A stretch of 49,412 bases of DNA from Chytriomyces cf. hyalinus JEL632 (taxonomy: Eukaryota > Chytridiomycota > Chytridiomycetes > Chytridiales > Chytriomycetaceae). Location of the stretch: positions 1 to 49,412 of the forward strand of contig JAIWWG010000157.1 in assembly GCA_025435555.1 (NCBI GenBank), read 5' to 3'. Of this stretch, positions 10,790-22,172 are shown one piece after another. The notes below the pieces were generated by a model. It saw nothing but the letters and a program-made list of their open reading frames with translations. It searched no databases and had not been told where the DNA came from. The number at the start of each line of letters is the position of its first letter. Position 1 is the stretch's first letter. The translations under genes and the position numbers were made by a program.

Positions 10790-13570
10790 TCATTTCAAAA
10801 TCTCGGCGCGAAAAATTGGTTCTTCTGACACGGCGTTTTCCTGGTGCATCCAAGCTTGATTCGAGCCAGTGCCAATGCTTGGATATCTGATCAGGATTTT
10901 TTTTTTGGTCTCTGTGCTCAGTGAAATTATTTGAAGAGAAATTGGCGACTGACCGACTTGGACTTGTCGAAGTGCGAATTCTTCAAATAAACCGTATTCA
11001 GGCATCGATCCTCGAAATTATCATCACAAATACCTCGAATCGGCTTCATGGCGCAGGAATGCCAGAAGAACTGCTCTTCGGGAATCAAATTATCCAAATG
11101 GTTGGAATGCTGCTTCAATTCCTGAGGAGTCGGGAGGGTTGATGACTCTGTTGACAACCTTGATACAACTGCGCCACTGTCACCTACGAAACTTCAACAA
11201 CGAAACTTCAAACAAGCGTATATCACTGAACGCAGGAATAGAAAGCTTTTGTTCGAAACTGCTGGAAACGGACGGTGCGCCTGTCTCGAAATTATTTCGC
11301 TGATGCTGTGGACTGTCGCTGTAAATATCAAAGCTCATGTTTCAGTCCTTCTCACGAATACGAAGACTAAAATACGTGCCTCACTTCAGATATTCACATC
11401 ACAACACAGTAGACGGTCCATTTGCCTGCACATTCGGTTTCCCCAAATTCATTCTCATCGTTCGAAGAAGGGCTCAGACACCGAAAAAATGCCGCATCAT
11501 CATCAGTCCAACTTGACGCATCCACAGCAGACGCTTCCCGCGCAAGATGCTGTACGGACAATTCCTATTTGGGATTGCGCGAGTTAGTTCATGGCCACCG
11601 ATGTTCCTTTGCGCAATGTTTCCGCCATCCAACACGCATACCGCATCCATCCTTTGTACTCCTCTGAGGCCTCCCGCACGTAGAATCACATCTATGAGAA
11701 GTACGGGTACTGCGCGAGATATATACGCAGGAGTCAGAGTGTATCCGCCAACGTTGCTTGCGACTTGTTCCCGCCCTTCAAGACGCACCCGGCCTCCCCT
11801 TCCTCTGAAACACTTCGGACCAAGAATGGCATCTATAAGAAAGTGTGGATAATGCGCAGGAAACAATCTCACCAGCGAACCTGACACAGACGAAGCCCTC
11901 GATGTTGGTGGAGCAGAATTCGGACCAGACGAAAACGCTCCGATTTAAAGACTTCATTCGATAAACCCATTCTGGACGTAATATGTCCACCGGAACGCGC
12001 AAATAGAAGCAAACAAACAAAAAACATTCGAAAACCAGAGTCAGCGCCAACCAACAAGTTGAGTCCCCTTTCCCCTGAGCCCACCACCCTCTCATCCCAT
12101 ATTGGGTACGTCCTCATACTCCATGCTGTCTGCCATCTTATCCCGTGCTTTGTTTTGTTGGATGAACGCGCTCACTGTACTCACTTCTCAAACAACACAA
12201 CTCACCTCCCGCACAGGCTTGCTTGCTTTGGCCCATCGACTCTTTCAAAGCCGCATTGATGGCAACGAACGTTTCTTCCCCGCCTTTGTCTGCTTTCCCT
12301 GGTGCCGCGCTGTGCTGGCTAGGTCGTCTTGCACTATGCCAAGATCCGCTTGCACCATGACAAGCAACCTTCTAGTCAGTCCAGTCGCGCACCTGGACAC
12401 CAAGACACGAGCTCAGGTATGCATTTACGTGGTTCTTTCAACTGAAAACATAAATTCTTAACCTGTCAAATCCAAACATCCCCCCAAACACTCCTCCCAA
12501 CACACAGATTTTCACGGATCGATGGACTGTCTTCTACAAGCGGCACTGTCGGGGGCAACACTTCCTCCACGCCTTTGTCTGATTGCGCAAGTGTCGCGCT
12601 GGTCTGGTGAGAGGTGCCGAGCCAGACAGTCGCGCACAGGCATTCTGTTGACATGATATCAGGTATGTCTCTTGTTTGCGTATTTTACTTCATCTGCCAA
12701 CCTGTAAACTCCAAACAACACCACCAAATACTCCTCCCAACACACAGGTTCTCCCTGATTAATCGACCGCTTTGTGTAAGTAGCCCTGTTCGGGGCAACG
12801 TGGCTCCCATGCCTTGGTCTTCTCTCGGTAATGTTGCGCTGGTCTGGCAAGATGTGGAGAGCTTCCCTTGCAGATAGTTGCGCAGAGGCATCCCATTACC
12901 ATGACGTCAGGTAAGCATCTCATTTCGTGTTTTTCTTAATTCTCGAACCTGTTAACTCCAAAGAGCACCACCAAACACTCCTCCTGAGGCGCAGAAGCTC
13001 CCTGATTGATTGACTGTCTTCTGCGAGCGCGCACTTTTAACCGGCCATTTTTGGCCAATTTGCTGACCTTCTTTTACAGGTGGTGGGATATGATTCAGGG
13101 CCTCCTCGCGGCTCCCACTGGAAACGAGAGCAATCTCGGCTGACACTGAACCGTTTATATTTCATTTTTTCTTGTGTGGTATTGTGAAATAAAGGTTCTG
13201 ATCGTCGCTGTACTACTTGCTGTTGTCTGCCTTGAATGGGCTGTATGGGTTGTGAATGAAGACAGTATCGATCGTTTAAGCGAGGTTTAAATCGAATGTT
13301 TTGAACGAGCTTAAAAGCACAACCGCGGCAGGATTGGTACACGCGTTGCATTGTTTTCGGATCTGCGGGACTTTCTTTGACACGTTCAAATGTCTCAACA
13401 TGAATCGAAATAGTGTCGCGCAACTGTTTTCGAATGCTAATTCCTTTTGAGAAATTCAGGTTCGTTGGGCAAAGTTCCGTTTTATTTTCCTTGAATGACG
13501 TCAAATCTCAGACGTCCTTGTTTTCGCCGTAATTCTCGAGCACCAAATCGTTGAGTCCGAACGCTTCGTT
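10790..13570 (-). repeat. Inverted segmental repeat, arm A
   Basis: Read on the minus strand, this arm aligns in order with 22173-24690 on the plus strand. Matched landmarks: the 3' end of ZPR1 (13508-13570 versus 22173-22240), a block around 13440-13500 containing CTTTGCCCA, exon-like units at 12217-13080, the CTCAGGGGAAAGGGGACTCAA block near 12060-12080 (23435-23455 in arm B), and AAATAAACCGTATTCAG near 10985-11002 (24530-24547 in arm B). Divergence is substantial and uneven. The arm contains no intact protein gene; a minus-strand start like MPEYGLFEEFA (11005) has a counterpart MAEYGLFEEYA in arm B, suggesting a decayed gene. Confidence 0.8.
12217..13080 (+). other. Tandem exon-intron-like units in arm A
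   Basis: Four related blocks, each preceded by an (C)AG acceptor-like end and followed by a GT donor-like start: 12217-12416 (200 bp), 12508-12662 (155 bp), 12748-12910 (163 bp), and one beginning at 12995 whose end diverges. Intervening gaps are 91, 85 and 84 bp, start GTATG or GTAAG and end CACACAG or GCGCAG. Block 2 and block 3 are diverged copies of each other. Their lengths are not multiples of three in the same phase, so a simple repeated protein module is unlikely. Stop codons also interrupt most frames. Could be a spliced non-coding RNA or a decayed gene. Confidence 0.55.
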
Positions 13571-15282
13571 TTGTTCATAGTCGCGTTCATATGTTTCGAT
13601 TGTCATGTCCGGGTCTGGGTCAGGAGCGTAAATGTTTTGCAGGTACTGGGGGAATGAGACGTGTTGTTAGTATTTTCAATTGCGGTTCCAGCTAGCTTCC
13701 TACAGAGTTTCCGAGCGGGTCATCAAGAATCAGAGTATAAGGCATTTCGACTTTAATAGCCTGCACAATTTCAAAAGGTTAGCAGGGAACAGAATCAACA
13801 AAAACGAGAGTCGGAAAAGTACCTTTTGTAATTTTGCCAAAAAAGTTTCGAAAGCCTGTTTTCGCTGTTCTTGACCAGAATCTCCAGATGCGAACGGAGA
13901 TGCGGTCTTTTTAATTTCGTCGTACACTTGCGCGAGCAGACCTTCGACAGTTGTGAATCGACCACCTAACGTTCCGGTTGTCAGGTGGAGTTCGATTTCA
14001 GGGATTTCGAGGCCGCAAGTTTCACTCTGTTTTTTGTACATTGGATCAGAAGGATATCGGTTTGAGATATCCTCAAGAAGGAAGTAAAAAACCTTCAAAA
14101 TGTCGCGGTTCAAGTCGTCGATCTCCTTGATATTGAGCGTGATTCTTTTTCCGTGCGAAGAAATGGCTCCACCCGCTTTGACTTCATTACTCTTGTATCC
14201 ACACAGCTCGCAATCTGTCGCCATAATCACCACCTCCTTAAAATGCGGAATATCCATCAAATGCATTCGAGTATCACTGGGAGCATTGCATCGACTACAG
14301 TTTCCATGGAAAATGTGCACCTCCTTCAACAAATCATCATCCAATTCTTCATTCTCTGGCGCAGGCTGTAACCCGAGCTCCTCATTCTGCACAGCAGTCC
14401 TTTCAAACTCTTTAATAGAAATCTGCGGATCCTTTTGCGGTGCACACATGTTTTCAATGTACGAGTTTCCAGCAGGGTCATTGATTTCGATCGTAAATGG
14501 GTTTTCGGAGGGGGATTCGAGATAGATTTGGAGCGCGTCAATGACGGTTTGGACACCCTTGTGGAGGGCTTCGTCTTGGATTAGGCGGGCGGGTTGCATT
14601 GCGCTGAGGCCTTCGATGGATTTCGAGACGAGTCCTTCGACAGTGGTGAGGACACCTCGTTGCGTTGCTGCGCTGTTGTTGTGAGTTTTCGAAAATCAGC
14701 TATTTGGGATCCATTTTCGAAGGTTTTCGAACGTGAAAGAATTTCGAAACATGAAAAGAATACTTACGGAATTTCGAAGTTGAGTTCAGTGAATTTGACG
14801 CTGGCAGATTCGGATTTTACGACTTGTCGGTTCAAGTCCTTTTTTTTTTTTTTTTTTTCCATGAGCAGGTGACCAATAAAGATGCAAAAACAGATGGTTT
14901 GCTCACCGCTTTGGACTTGATGGAGCATGTATGGATGGATCCCTTTTCACGCACGGCGCTTCCCGTCTGAATCTCGTTGTTTTTGAAGCCGCAGTGAGGA
15001 CACTCGAAACACATTAGAATGATCTCGCGGAAATGCGGGATCAGTGTGAGCATGATTCTACTTTCTCCCTTTGATGTAACGGAGGAGTGTCAGCTGTGCG
15101 ACAACGCAGACACAACAAGGGTAAGAAATAGCGCTCCTCACGTTCTCGAAGCAGTTCATGCACAGCGACTCGATCACAGTGACGGGCTGGTCGTCTTCAA
15201 CGCTGTCTCCAATGTCGTTGAACATCTTCTCCTTTTCAGGTGCATTTGCAGTTGCGGTGACGCTGGGCGGAACTTGGCTCAT
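13508..15282 (-). CDS. ZPR1: ZPR1 zinc-finger protein
   Basis: Essential eukaryotic protein with two C4 zinc ribbons; in yeast it acts as a dedicated folding chaperone for eEF1A. Six exons give 472 residues: 15142-15282, 14907-15068, 14768-14838, 13823-14672, 13704-13760 and 13508-13645. Introns are 73, 68, 95, 62 and 58 bp. The first ribbon is CMNC...CPHCGFKNNE, followed by the DLNRQVVKSESASV block; the second is NCSRCNAPS...CELCGYKSNEVKAGG. Each is followed by a beta/helix repeat ending in the ILDDPLGNS / INDPAGNS motif and a NEALGL- or NEAFGL-type end. Length is normal for the family (about 460-490). A relic of its last exon is found at 22173-22240. Confidence 0.95.
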
Positions 15283-15367
15283 GTGTTTGCTTTTTAAAAA
15301 GTTTTTACAGATTTCAAATGGGCTCATTTTATTGCAATTGGCAGGCACTTCCTTCTTTTGTTGTCGC

Positions 15368-16458
15368 TCAGCAGCTTCTCGTACTCGGCTCAGCTGGTCC
15401 AGAATCTGTCGCAACGCGTTCGTACTGAACTCCGTCACCAACAACGCGCGTAGATCCCGCAGCACTCATATCCAAACTATCGAGAAAGGTTGCTGACTGC
15501 GTCTTGGTCTTTGCACCCTCCCTTAGCAAGCTCGTGGTCTTTTGGTTGCTGGCTGGAATCTCTTCAACAAATCCATCTCTTCTTCCTGGCCCTTCTTGCT
15601 GAGCATTCATGCCACGCGCGTTGTTGTCATGGACCACCACGCGTTCAAAAATCAACGGCGTATTCTCATCATCCTCGTTTCTTTGCCCACCAGTAGCACC
15701 AGCATCACCACTCTCCTGCGTCTGAGAATACACGCCATACCGCCACCCATCCAAAAACGCAAACCCACGCACAAGCAACACTACCCAACTCACATACACA
15801 ACCCACACTACCGTCTCTGTAGCATGCGGTTGCGGAAAGTACCAGAAAAACATGTACATGCCCAGCGTCACGTTTAACAGTGCCAGCGGGGCGAGGAGGT
15901 TGCCACCCATGAATCCGTGGATTTTGTTTAGGGTCGGCTGGGCAAGTGGTGTGCGTGGGTTGATGGGTTCGTGGGAATGCGTTGTTGTGGGTGGTGAGAC
16001 GGATTGGATCGTGATTCCGAGGGATGCTTGTACGAGTAGGATTGTTGTGAGGATGAATCCGAGAACCTTCGTTTGTTTGTGTTCAGTCTGGAACACCTCG
16101 TGCCATCAATTTTTGCAGGTCGACTTACAGGATGAACTCGATTCCACAGCACTTCGTTCCTGGCAAGAAATGCCAATGCCACCGCCACAAAATGAAGCAC
16201 GAGTGTGAGGGAAAATATGCTGCTGTGGATCTGGAACCATAAAGGGCCGTTCACGTTGTACTGCATGTACCGTGCTGCGAGCACTCCCACTGGGGCGAGT
16301 ATGACCCACAGAAAGACCATAATGATGCCGTGCGAGAGGAGCTGTGTGTGTTGGAAGTTGTCGCGAGGGTCAATGCGATGATGGAAACGTGCAAAAGAGT
16401 ACCAGTGTCTGTGCATTGTCTGGTTCCGGAGCCATTTTTGAGGAGGTTGTTTCTTCAT
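15368..16458 (-). CDS. Cytochrome b561-domain membrane protein
   Basis: Predicted haem-binding transmembrane protein moving electrons across a membrane, typically ascorbate-linked or ferric-reductase type. Two exons, 16129-16458 and 15368-16087, with a short 41-bp intron, give 349 residues. Start chosen at ATG 16458. Five or so membrane segments follow. Candidate haem ligands are the His residues in LLSHGIIMVF, WFQIHSSIF, LHFVAVALAF and NKIHGFMGGN, spaced as in Cyt_b561 domains. No DOMON domain is seen upstream. The C-terminal 130 residues are hydrophilic and low in conservation. It ends 85 bp before the ZPR1 start codon, on the same strand. Confidence 0.8.
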
Positions 16459-16528
16459 TCCCACCGCACAAGTGGCTGATTCTCATGAAAAAAAAACAAC
16501 CGTTCGAACAAGTTCTTCAAAAGAGAAA

Positions 16529-16600
16529 TGCCCATTGGCGGGATTGATCCACCGACCTTTGCATTACAAGTGCAACGCTCTACCACTGAGCTAAACGGGC
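16529..16600 (-). tRNA. tRNA-Thr (anticodon TGT)
   Basis: A 72-nt cloverleaf on the minus strand, including the discriminator base. Acceptor stem GCCCGTT pairs with AATGGGC; the D arm is GCTC AGTGGTA GAGC; the anticodon arm TTGCA-CTTGTAA-TGCAA shows anticodon TGT; the T arm is GGTGG-ATCAATC-CCGCC. The T loop begins with A instead of T, in both copies of this tRNA. A T-run follows after a few bases. The gene is identical to the copy at 38663-38734. It lies between the start of the cytochrome b561 gene and the broken start of DPH5. Confidence 0.95.
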
Positions 16601-16636
16601 GTTGGCAACGGAGGTTACGCGTGGAATAGATTCTGA

Positions 16637-17486
16637 CGTAACTTGTATCGCATATATGTGGAACGCTGCACATCGATCCTGACAGTACCGACAGACCGAC
16701 CCGAAGCGCTGTACGGCAAAAAGATTCCGCTCGCGGACCGTGAAATGGTGGAAAGCGATCTGAATGCCATCCTCAAAGACGCTGATTCGATCAATGCAGC
16801 GTGAGTCATTCTGCGTCATTTAAATGAAATTAAATAAATAAAATATTTAGAGCAACGACACACACGGACTTGGTTTTACGCGCCAAAGAACTCGACATTC
16901 GTGTGACTTCGATCCACAACGCGTCCATCATGAACGCGATTGGCTGTTGCGGCTTGCAACTGTACAACTACAGCCAGACCATCTCGATTGTCTTCTGTTC
17001 GGACAGCTGGCGTCCGGACAGCTTCTACGACAAGATCAAGCAGAACCGCGCCATCAAACTGCATGCGCTGTGTTTGCTCGATATCAAAGTGAAGGAGCAG
17101 TCTATTGAGAATATGGCGCGTGGGCGAAAGATTTATGAACCACCCAGATACATGACTGTGAACCAGGCTGTTGAGCAGCTTCTTGAGGTGGAAGAGAAGC
17201 GTCAGGAGAAAGGTAGTGATATTCTGTTCGATGATTGTACATCAACTGATTCTCTCAATTAGTCTACTCCGCAACGACCATCGGCGTGGGCATGTCCCGC
17301 ATCGGTGCACCGGACCAACGAATCATTTGCGGCACACTCCAAGAATTACTCGAAGCAGACTTTGGAGAACCGTTGCATTCGCTCGTTCTCGCGGGAGAAA
17401 TGCACTTTTTGGAAGCAGACATTCTTAAAACATTTGCAATCATATTCGACACGTTCAATCAGTACGCGCAAGTCTCGGATCATTGA
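16637..17486 (+). pseudogene. DPH5: Diphthine synthase Dph5, 5'-truncated and lacking the GDP motif
   Basis: Dph5 is the SAM-dependent methyltransferase of diphthamide synthesis on eEF2. Recognisable exons: about 16637-16800, 16851-17212 and 17263-17486, with two 50-bp introns. Conserved blocks include [81 protein letters not shown] and the C-terminal HSLVLAGEMH. Two things are missing. The first 25 or so residues (the GLGLGDE-type start) are absent: an in-frame TGA sits at 16634-16636 and no acceptor follows it. Also absent are about 12 residues normally preceding ATTHTDL, which hold the VVGDPFG SAM-binding motif. The tRNA-Thr lies only about 35 bp upstream of the break. Probably a pseudogene or a misassembly. 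Confidence 0.85.
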
Positions 17487-17577
17487 GAGGCAAGGTTAAC
17501 TTTTAAAAATAAATTTCGTTCCCTGTGCTTTATTAAACGTCGATGACTCAATCACACCAAATGATTCGGAAACTGTT

Positions 17578-19675
17578 TCAAAAGAATGGGTTGGATTGTT
17601 TGTTTTGTTGCTGGTGATGTTGCTGTTGCTGGAGCTGATGTTGCTGAAGTTGCTGTTGCTGCATGTTCATTCCCTGCATTCCTGGAGTATTCATTCCCTG
17701 CGAGTTTAATGGAGAATTCATAATCGTACGCGGCACTTGAGACTGCGCGAACCCACCAAATGGAGCCTGTTCATCATCAAGCGTTCAGCGTCAGAACATT
17801 GCATTCAATTTCAATTTCAAAACCAACATCAAAAACTCACTGGCTGCGATGCCGCTGAATATATGGAGTATCCCGGCTGTTGTTGCTGCTGTTGCTGTTG
17901 TTGCAATGGCTGCTGAAATTGTCCCATCCCTTGATTCATTAGCGCACCATTCGACCCAAACGCGTTCGAATTCGAATTCGCGAACGGCGTTGAATTCTGG
18001 AGTCGCATGGAATCTTTCACGAGTGATGAGAATGGATCCGGGGCACCATTGCTGCTGTTATTATTGACAGGTGGGTTAGCCTTTTGCAAGAATATGGAAC
18101 CAGAGTTGGGTGTTATGTGTGGATTGTAGTTAGGTCCCGTTGATGTGTTGGATGAGAAGGGTGAATAGGGTTGCGTCGTGGCGAGTTGCGGTTGTGGAGA
18201 TTGCGATGGTTGTTGTTGAGGTTGGGAGAGGGTAGCCCACATTTGCGATTGAATGTTTTGTTGCTGCTGTAATTGCTGGTTTGGTTGTTGTTGCTGATTT
18301 TGGGATTGCGCTTGTTGGAGTTGTTGGAGTTGCAATTGTTGGAGTTGGTTTTGCTGAAGTTGCGCTTGCTGGAATTGTAGTTGGGATTGTTGAAGTTGTG
18401 ATTGCGATGGCTGGCTTTGTTGGAATGGAAGCATTTGTTGCTGTTGAAATTGCGCTTGAGGATTAAATGGCTGCATGTTATTGGTAGACATGGAGTTGAA
18501 TGCATTTTGCTGCTGCTGTTGTTGGACCGGCGGTTGCCCAAAAAATCCTCCAAATGGCGAGTCCGACGTTTGGGCCACGGGAGTCGGTCTCTGCGCAGGC
18601 GTCTCTTCCAGCGACAACAGATCCATTCCAACGCTACCTGTACTTGTGCTTGTTTTCTGTGCAGTAGTGACAGCTGGCGCTTGAGTTGAAGTCGACTTCG
18701 GTGGAGCAGTCATCAAAATCGTGACTGCCTGATCCACATTCCCACCCGCCTTTTTCAACGCAGCCAAGTTGTCTGCCTGGTCCGAGAAACCCATCCCTTC
18801 CATAAATTGAAGCGCGGATTCAAGTGTTTTGCCCAACTCTTCTTTCGAACTGACATTGTTTTTTGTCACTGACGGCTGTCGCTGATTCTTTTCGACAGGC
18901 GCTCTCGGCTCACTAGAAGAAGAAGGATTCGATAAAAGAATCTCGACGCTTGCATCGATACCGCCTTTTGCGCGTTTCAATGCTTTTAAATTTTTTGCAG
19001 TGTCCGTGAAGCCCATGGATACCAACACTTTGAGTTGCCCCGCAAAGGTTACATGGTCGTCTGCTTCAATATTCACATCCGCGTTAGCCGTAGCACTCGA
19101 AGAAGACGCGCTTCGATTGTTGGCTGCAGTATGTTTAGAAGCTGACGACCCCCCTCTCGCCTCCAGCGCTTTCTTGTCCTTTTCTCGCATGTACAACTTA
19201 TCTCGATACTTGTCTTTGATAACCCGATACACTTCAGTATCATTGCTCGGCGCGCGTGCGTTTGGTTTGTACGTGGCCAAGTATATTGCGTTTGCTTTTC
19301 TGTTTCCCATTTCGCGCATGGCTTCGACTTCGCGCTGCGTCCAAATGTCGGAGGAAACGCTTTTGATTGTGCTGATTTCGCGGCCCATGTTGCGGTGGAG
19401 ACCGGCGCAGCGGATGCAGAGGAATACGCCTAAACTTGTGCTGGCCCATTTTGGTTCTTTTTGGTGTGAGTTGGAAGTGTTTGTTGGTTGATATGATTGG
19501 ATGTTGACGTGAGTGGTTACGCTGTGAGATGCCTGTGTGTCCTTTAGAGGAAAGTGTGAACACACTCACTGGAATCGCCGCAGTCTGCGCAAAGCGTGTT
19601 TTCGGGGATTTGGAGTAGCGCCGAGAGTTCTTGCTGGTTGCGCTCAGCTTCTCGCTTCGAAGGTTTCGACGCCAT
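17578..19675 (-). CDS. ArfGAP with two UBA domains and a glutamine-rich tail (Gts1/Ucp3-like)
   Basis: GTPase-activating protein for Arf-family GTPases. Three exons, 19570-19675, 17841-19456 and 17578-17766, give 636 residues, with introns of 113 and 74 bp. The ArfGAP zinc finger is CADCGDS...CIRCAGLHRNMG (split by intron 1) with the arginine of IHRN-type LHRNMG present. Two UBA domains follow, around LKVLVSMGFTDTAKNLKALK and LQFMEGMGFSDQADNLAALK. The second half is low-complexity, very rich in Gln and Asn, with SLEETP and NPF-like endings; the protein stops at SNPFF. ArfGAP + UBA + polyQ is the architecture of yeast Gts1 and fission yeast Ucp3; two UBA copies are less usual. Confidence 0.88.
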
Positions 19676-20150
19676 CGTTGGATTTTGAAGTGTGTGTGAT
19701 TTGGGGAAGATATATATTTAGAAATTTTGAAAGGGGTTTTCTCTTGACACAAGTCGGTTGCACTGAGAAGAGCTACCATCATGAGAGTTGATGGAGACTG
19801 CTTAAAATACGATATTCTGTTGGGACGAAGCAGCGCATTCAGCCCACATAACCAGTTGGATGCTGCACACATTAACGCGCCAGCTTCACACCACCAGAAA
19901 CTTCTCACATGTACCGCTGCTAGCTGCAGCAAAAGTGAAGTGAGGATTGATGCGACAACAACAGAATCAGAAACCTCAATTCCAGAATCTTTTTTTTCTT
20001 CACCCATCCTCTCTCAACAACCGCTGCATACATGACCTATCAAACTGTGTCCACGAATGATAAACAGAATCATTGTCGTAATCACACAGGTTCCCCCAGC
20101 AGCCCCTAACCGAGTCTGTGAACAAAAATGCATTCCCCATTCCATTTCAC
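19676..20150. other. Intergenic, with a partial copy of the GPI-gene 3' flank
   Basis: At 19755-19812 the sequence GAGCTACCATCATGAGA and following bases match the 3' flank of the downstream gene pair (22081-22139 and 27176-27234). A minus-strand frame (about 19690-20007) could encode a small membrane protein, but I have no conservation to support it. Confidence 0.45.
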
Positions 20151-20310
20151 TACCTGAAACAAAATTTGTGAGTTATGCCGTAAATTTACGTGAATGTGAC
20201 GAAAAACCTTCCAAGTGAAACCATCAATCAATTTGCATTCAAAACACGGTGCCTCTGTTTCATCTTGATGGACAATTTTCCTCGTAACAAGCGCGTAATG
20301 GACTCCATAA
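20151..20310 (+). promoter_or_regulatory. Promoter of GPI-protein gene copy 1
   Basis: TGAAACA occurs at 20155-20161 and, inverted, at 20256-20262. The palindrome CGTAAATTTACG lies at 20179-20190. A TATA-like CATAAAA begins at 20306, about 76 bp before the ATG. The same motif set is found in the copy 2 promoter, although the surrounding sequence differs. Confidence 0.45.
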
Positions 20311-20381
20311 AAGCGTTGGAGTACCAACAATGGAATCCACCAGAAACAAACACTCACACCAAAACAAAACTCACAACAAAC

Positions 20382-21958
20382 ATGTTCATCCAAGTCCTCT
20401 CCCTCGTCGCAGCTACCAAGCTCGCATCGGCCACTGCAGTAGCTCCCAACCCAATCTTCCAGTTCGGCACACTCCCTTACGACCCAACAAACTCTCAAGT
20501 CCTCTTTTACATGGACATTTCAAAATGCGGCCCTCAGCTCCCAGCAACCAATAGTTCCTCCTCTTTGCTCCCCATCAACATGATCCAAAGCCCCGGTAGT
20601 ACTGGTGGTGACCCGGCCGGGATCGAGTTCCAGTTCAACAACTACGGACAACACATTTGTTTCCCGCAGTGTCCACCCATTGCCAGTGCTGACGAGTTCA
20701 CGGCGTTCATGGCAACGTTTAATCCTACCGTGAAGCAAGTGAATGGCGTGTGTACTGTAGTTTTGCCGTGGGATTTGGATAACAGTTTGGTGGCCAACTG
20801 TTTTGCAAAGAGTCAAAACAAATTGAGCGGGTGAGTGATATTTTGGTGCTTGTTCTTTATATTTGTTGCTAACAACACGTTCATTTCAGACCCACACGGT
20901 TCCTGGCTCAGAAAGACAAACTGCGCGCCAGTGGTTCATACAACCTCGAGTTCGAGTTCACTGGAGACGCTTTGACTACCTCTGCCAAAGCCACCAATGT
21001 TGTCGGTGCCATCACTGCCGGTTTCACAGTCAACAACCTCGACTACAACAGCGACGGTGCCGGAACCCTCAAGTTCCAAATCGATGCTACCATGGACACC
21101 AACTCTCCCGCTGATGCAGAGGTCCGTTATGTCACGGGACTTGATAACGCACCCACGAGTGCAAACATTCCCAAGTTGGCGAAAGTGGATGCGAGCGGTT
21201 TCAGCTACTCTACCAAAGTGACCTGTATCCCCAGCGAGAACCCAAACCAAGTTTCCAGCTACTCGTATCTTGGTACCGCTCGCTCATGCATCAAGGCCAG
21301 CGCCAAAAACGGTGACACCGCCGCCGACTGTGATAAACGTGTCCCACAGCAGTTCCAAATCACATTCAGCCTCGACTCCACCTGCAAAGTGTCTTACAAA
21401 ATCAAAAACAACATTGTCACTGCCGCCGTCACGGACCCGTCCAGCGCCAACCCATCGACCAAGCTCTTTGCACAGAGCACGTGGAACTTGTCGCTTAAAT
21501 CCGACTTCTTGAAGGCTGCTGGTTTTAGAATTGAAACTCTTGGATTGACCATTTCCACGGGGGGCAAGACTGCTACAGTTGACCCAACTTGTTTGCCAGT
21601 CATGGTCAAATCTGCACAAACTGAGGCTGGGAACACGCTCCTCGCATTCGCCGCAAACCCATTGGACAAGGCTGCCACTTTCCCAACCACCATCAATTGC
21701 GCCAACGGTAAAATGGACGCGTTCATTTTGGCTACCGTCACGGATTATACTTTTGGAGTCAACATGCGTTTCATGGATGCCAAGAGTTTGAGAGGATATA
21801 AGCGTGATGGAAACTCGTCCAATGTTCCAGAGACTGGCGCTGTTACGTTTACGGCGACTGTTGACGGTGTTTCGAACTTGGCTTCCGCGGGTAGTTCGAT
21901 GAGTGTTGGAGGTGCTGCTGCTGCGCTTTTTGCGGGTTTGATGGCGTTGGCTGCTTGA
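20382..21958 (+). CDS. Predicted GPI-anchored secreted protein, copy 1
   Basis: No family recognised. Two exons, 20382-20830 and 20890-21958, with a 59-bp GT-AG intron, give 505 residues. The N terminus (MFIQVLSLVAATKLASATA) is a signal peptide. The mature part is rich in Thr, Ser, Asn, Ala and has at least ten Cys in spaced pairs, with putative N-glycosylation sites. The C terminus is Ser/Gly/Ala-rich followed by a hydrophobic run (AAAALFAGLMALAA), as in GPI-attachment signals. Together this suggests a cell-surface or cell-wall protein. Coding exon 2 and the 3' flank are identical to copy 2 as far as I can see. Confidence 0.75.
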
Positions 21959-22172
21959 AACTGAGCGATTTTGTTGGTTGGGGACTTTACAGTTGAAGGA
22001 GCAGTTGTATCTATTCATTTGAGCTCCTCTGTTTCAATAAACGTTTCATGGATTGTTGTACCTGACCCTTCAATGTATAACGTCGGTGCACTGATAGGAG
22101 CTACCATCATGAGAATTGACGCAGACTGGATAAAATACGACGCGTCTCATATCCCCAGAACCTGCAAAGCTA

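Noticed and set aside
12417-12994. CRISPR-like spacing of repeated blocks in arm A
   Set aside because: Units are 155-200 bp, diverged, with splice-like edges, in a fungal context; not a CRISPR array.
18113-18631. Asn/Lys-rich frame antisense-phase to the glutamine tail of the ArfGAP
   Set aside because: CAA/CAG repeats open neighbouring frames; the ArfGAP frame is continuous and conserved.
19690-20007. Minus-strand frame with a hydrophobic stretch upstream of the ArfGAP gene
   Set aside because: The frame runs into the ArfGAP first exon in another phase, has no conserved motif, and covers the partial 3' flank repeat; no evidence for a gene.
21284-22018. Antisense 244-codon frame in GPI-protein exon 2, repeated at 26379-27113
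   Set aside because: Shadow of the duplicated coding exon; its repetition only reflects the near-identical genes.
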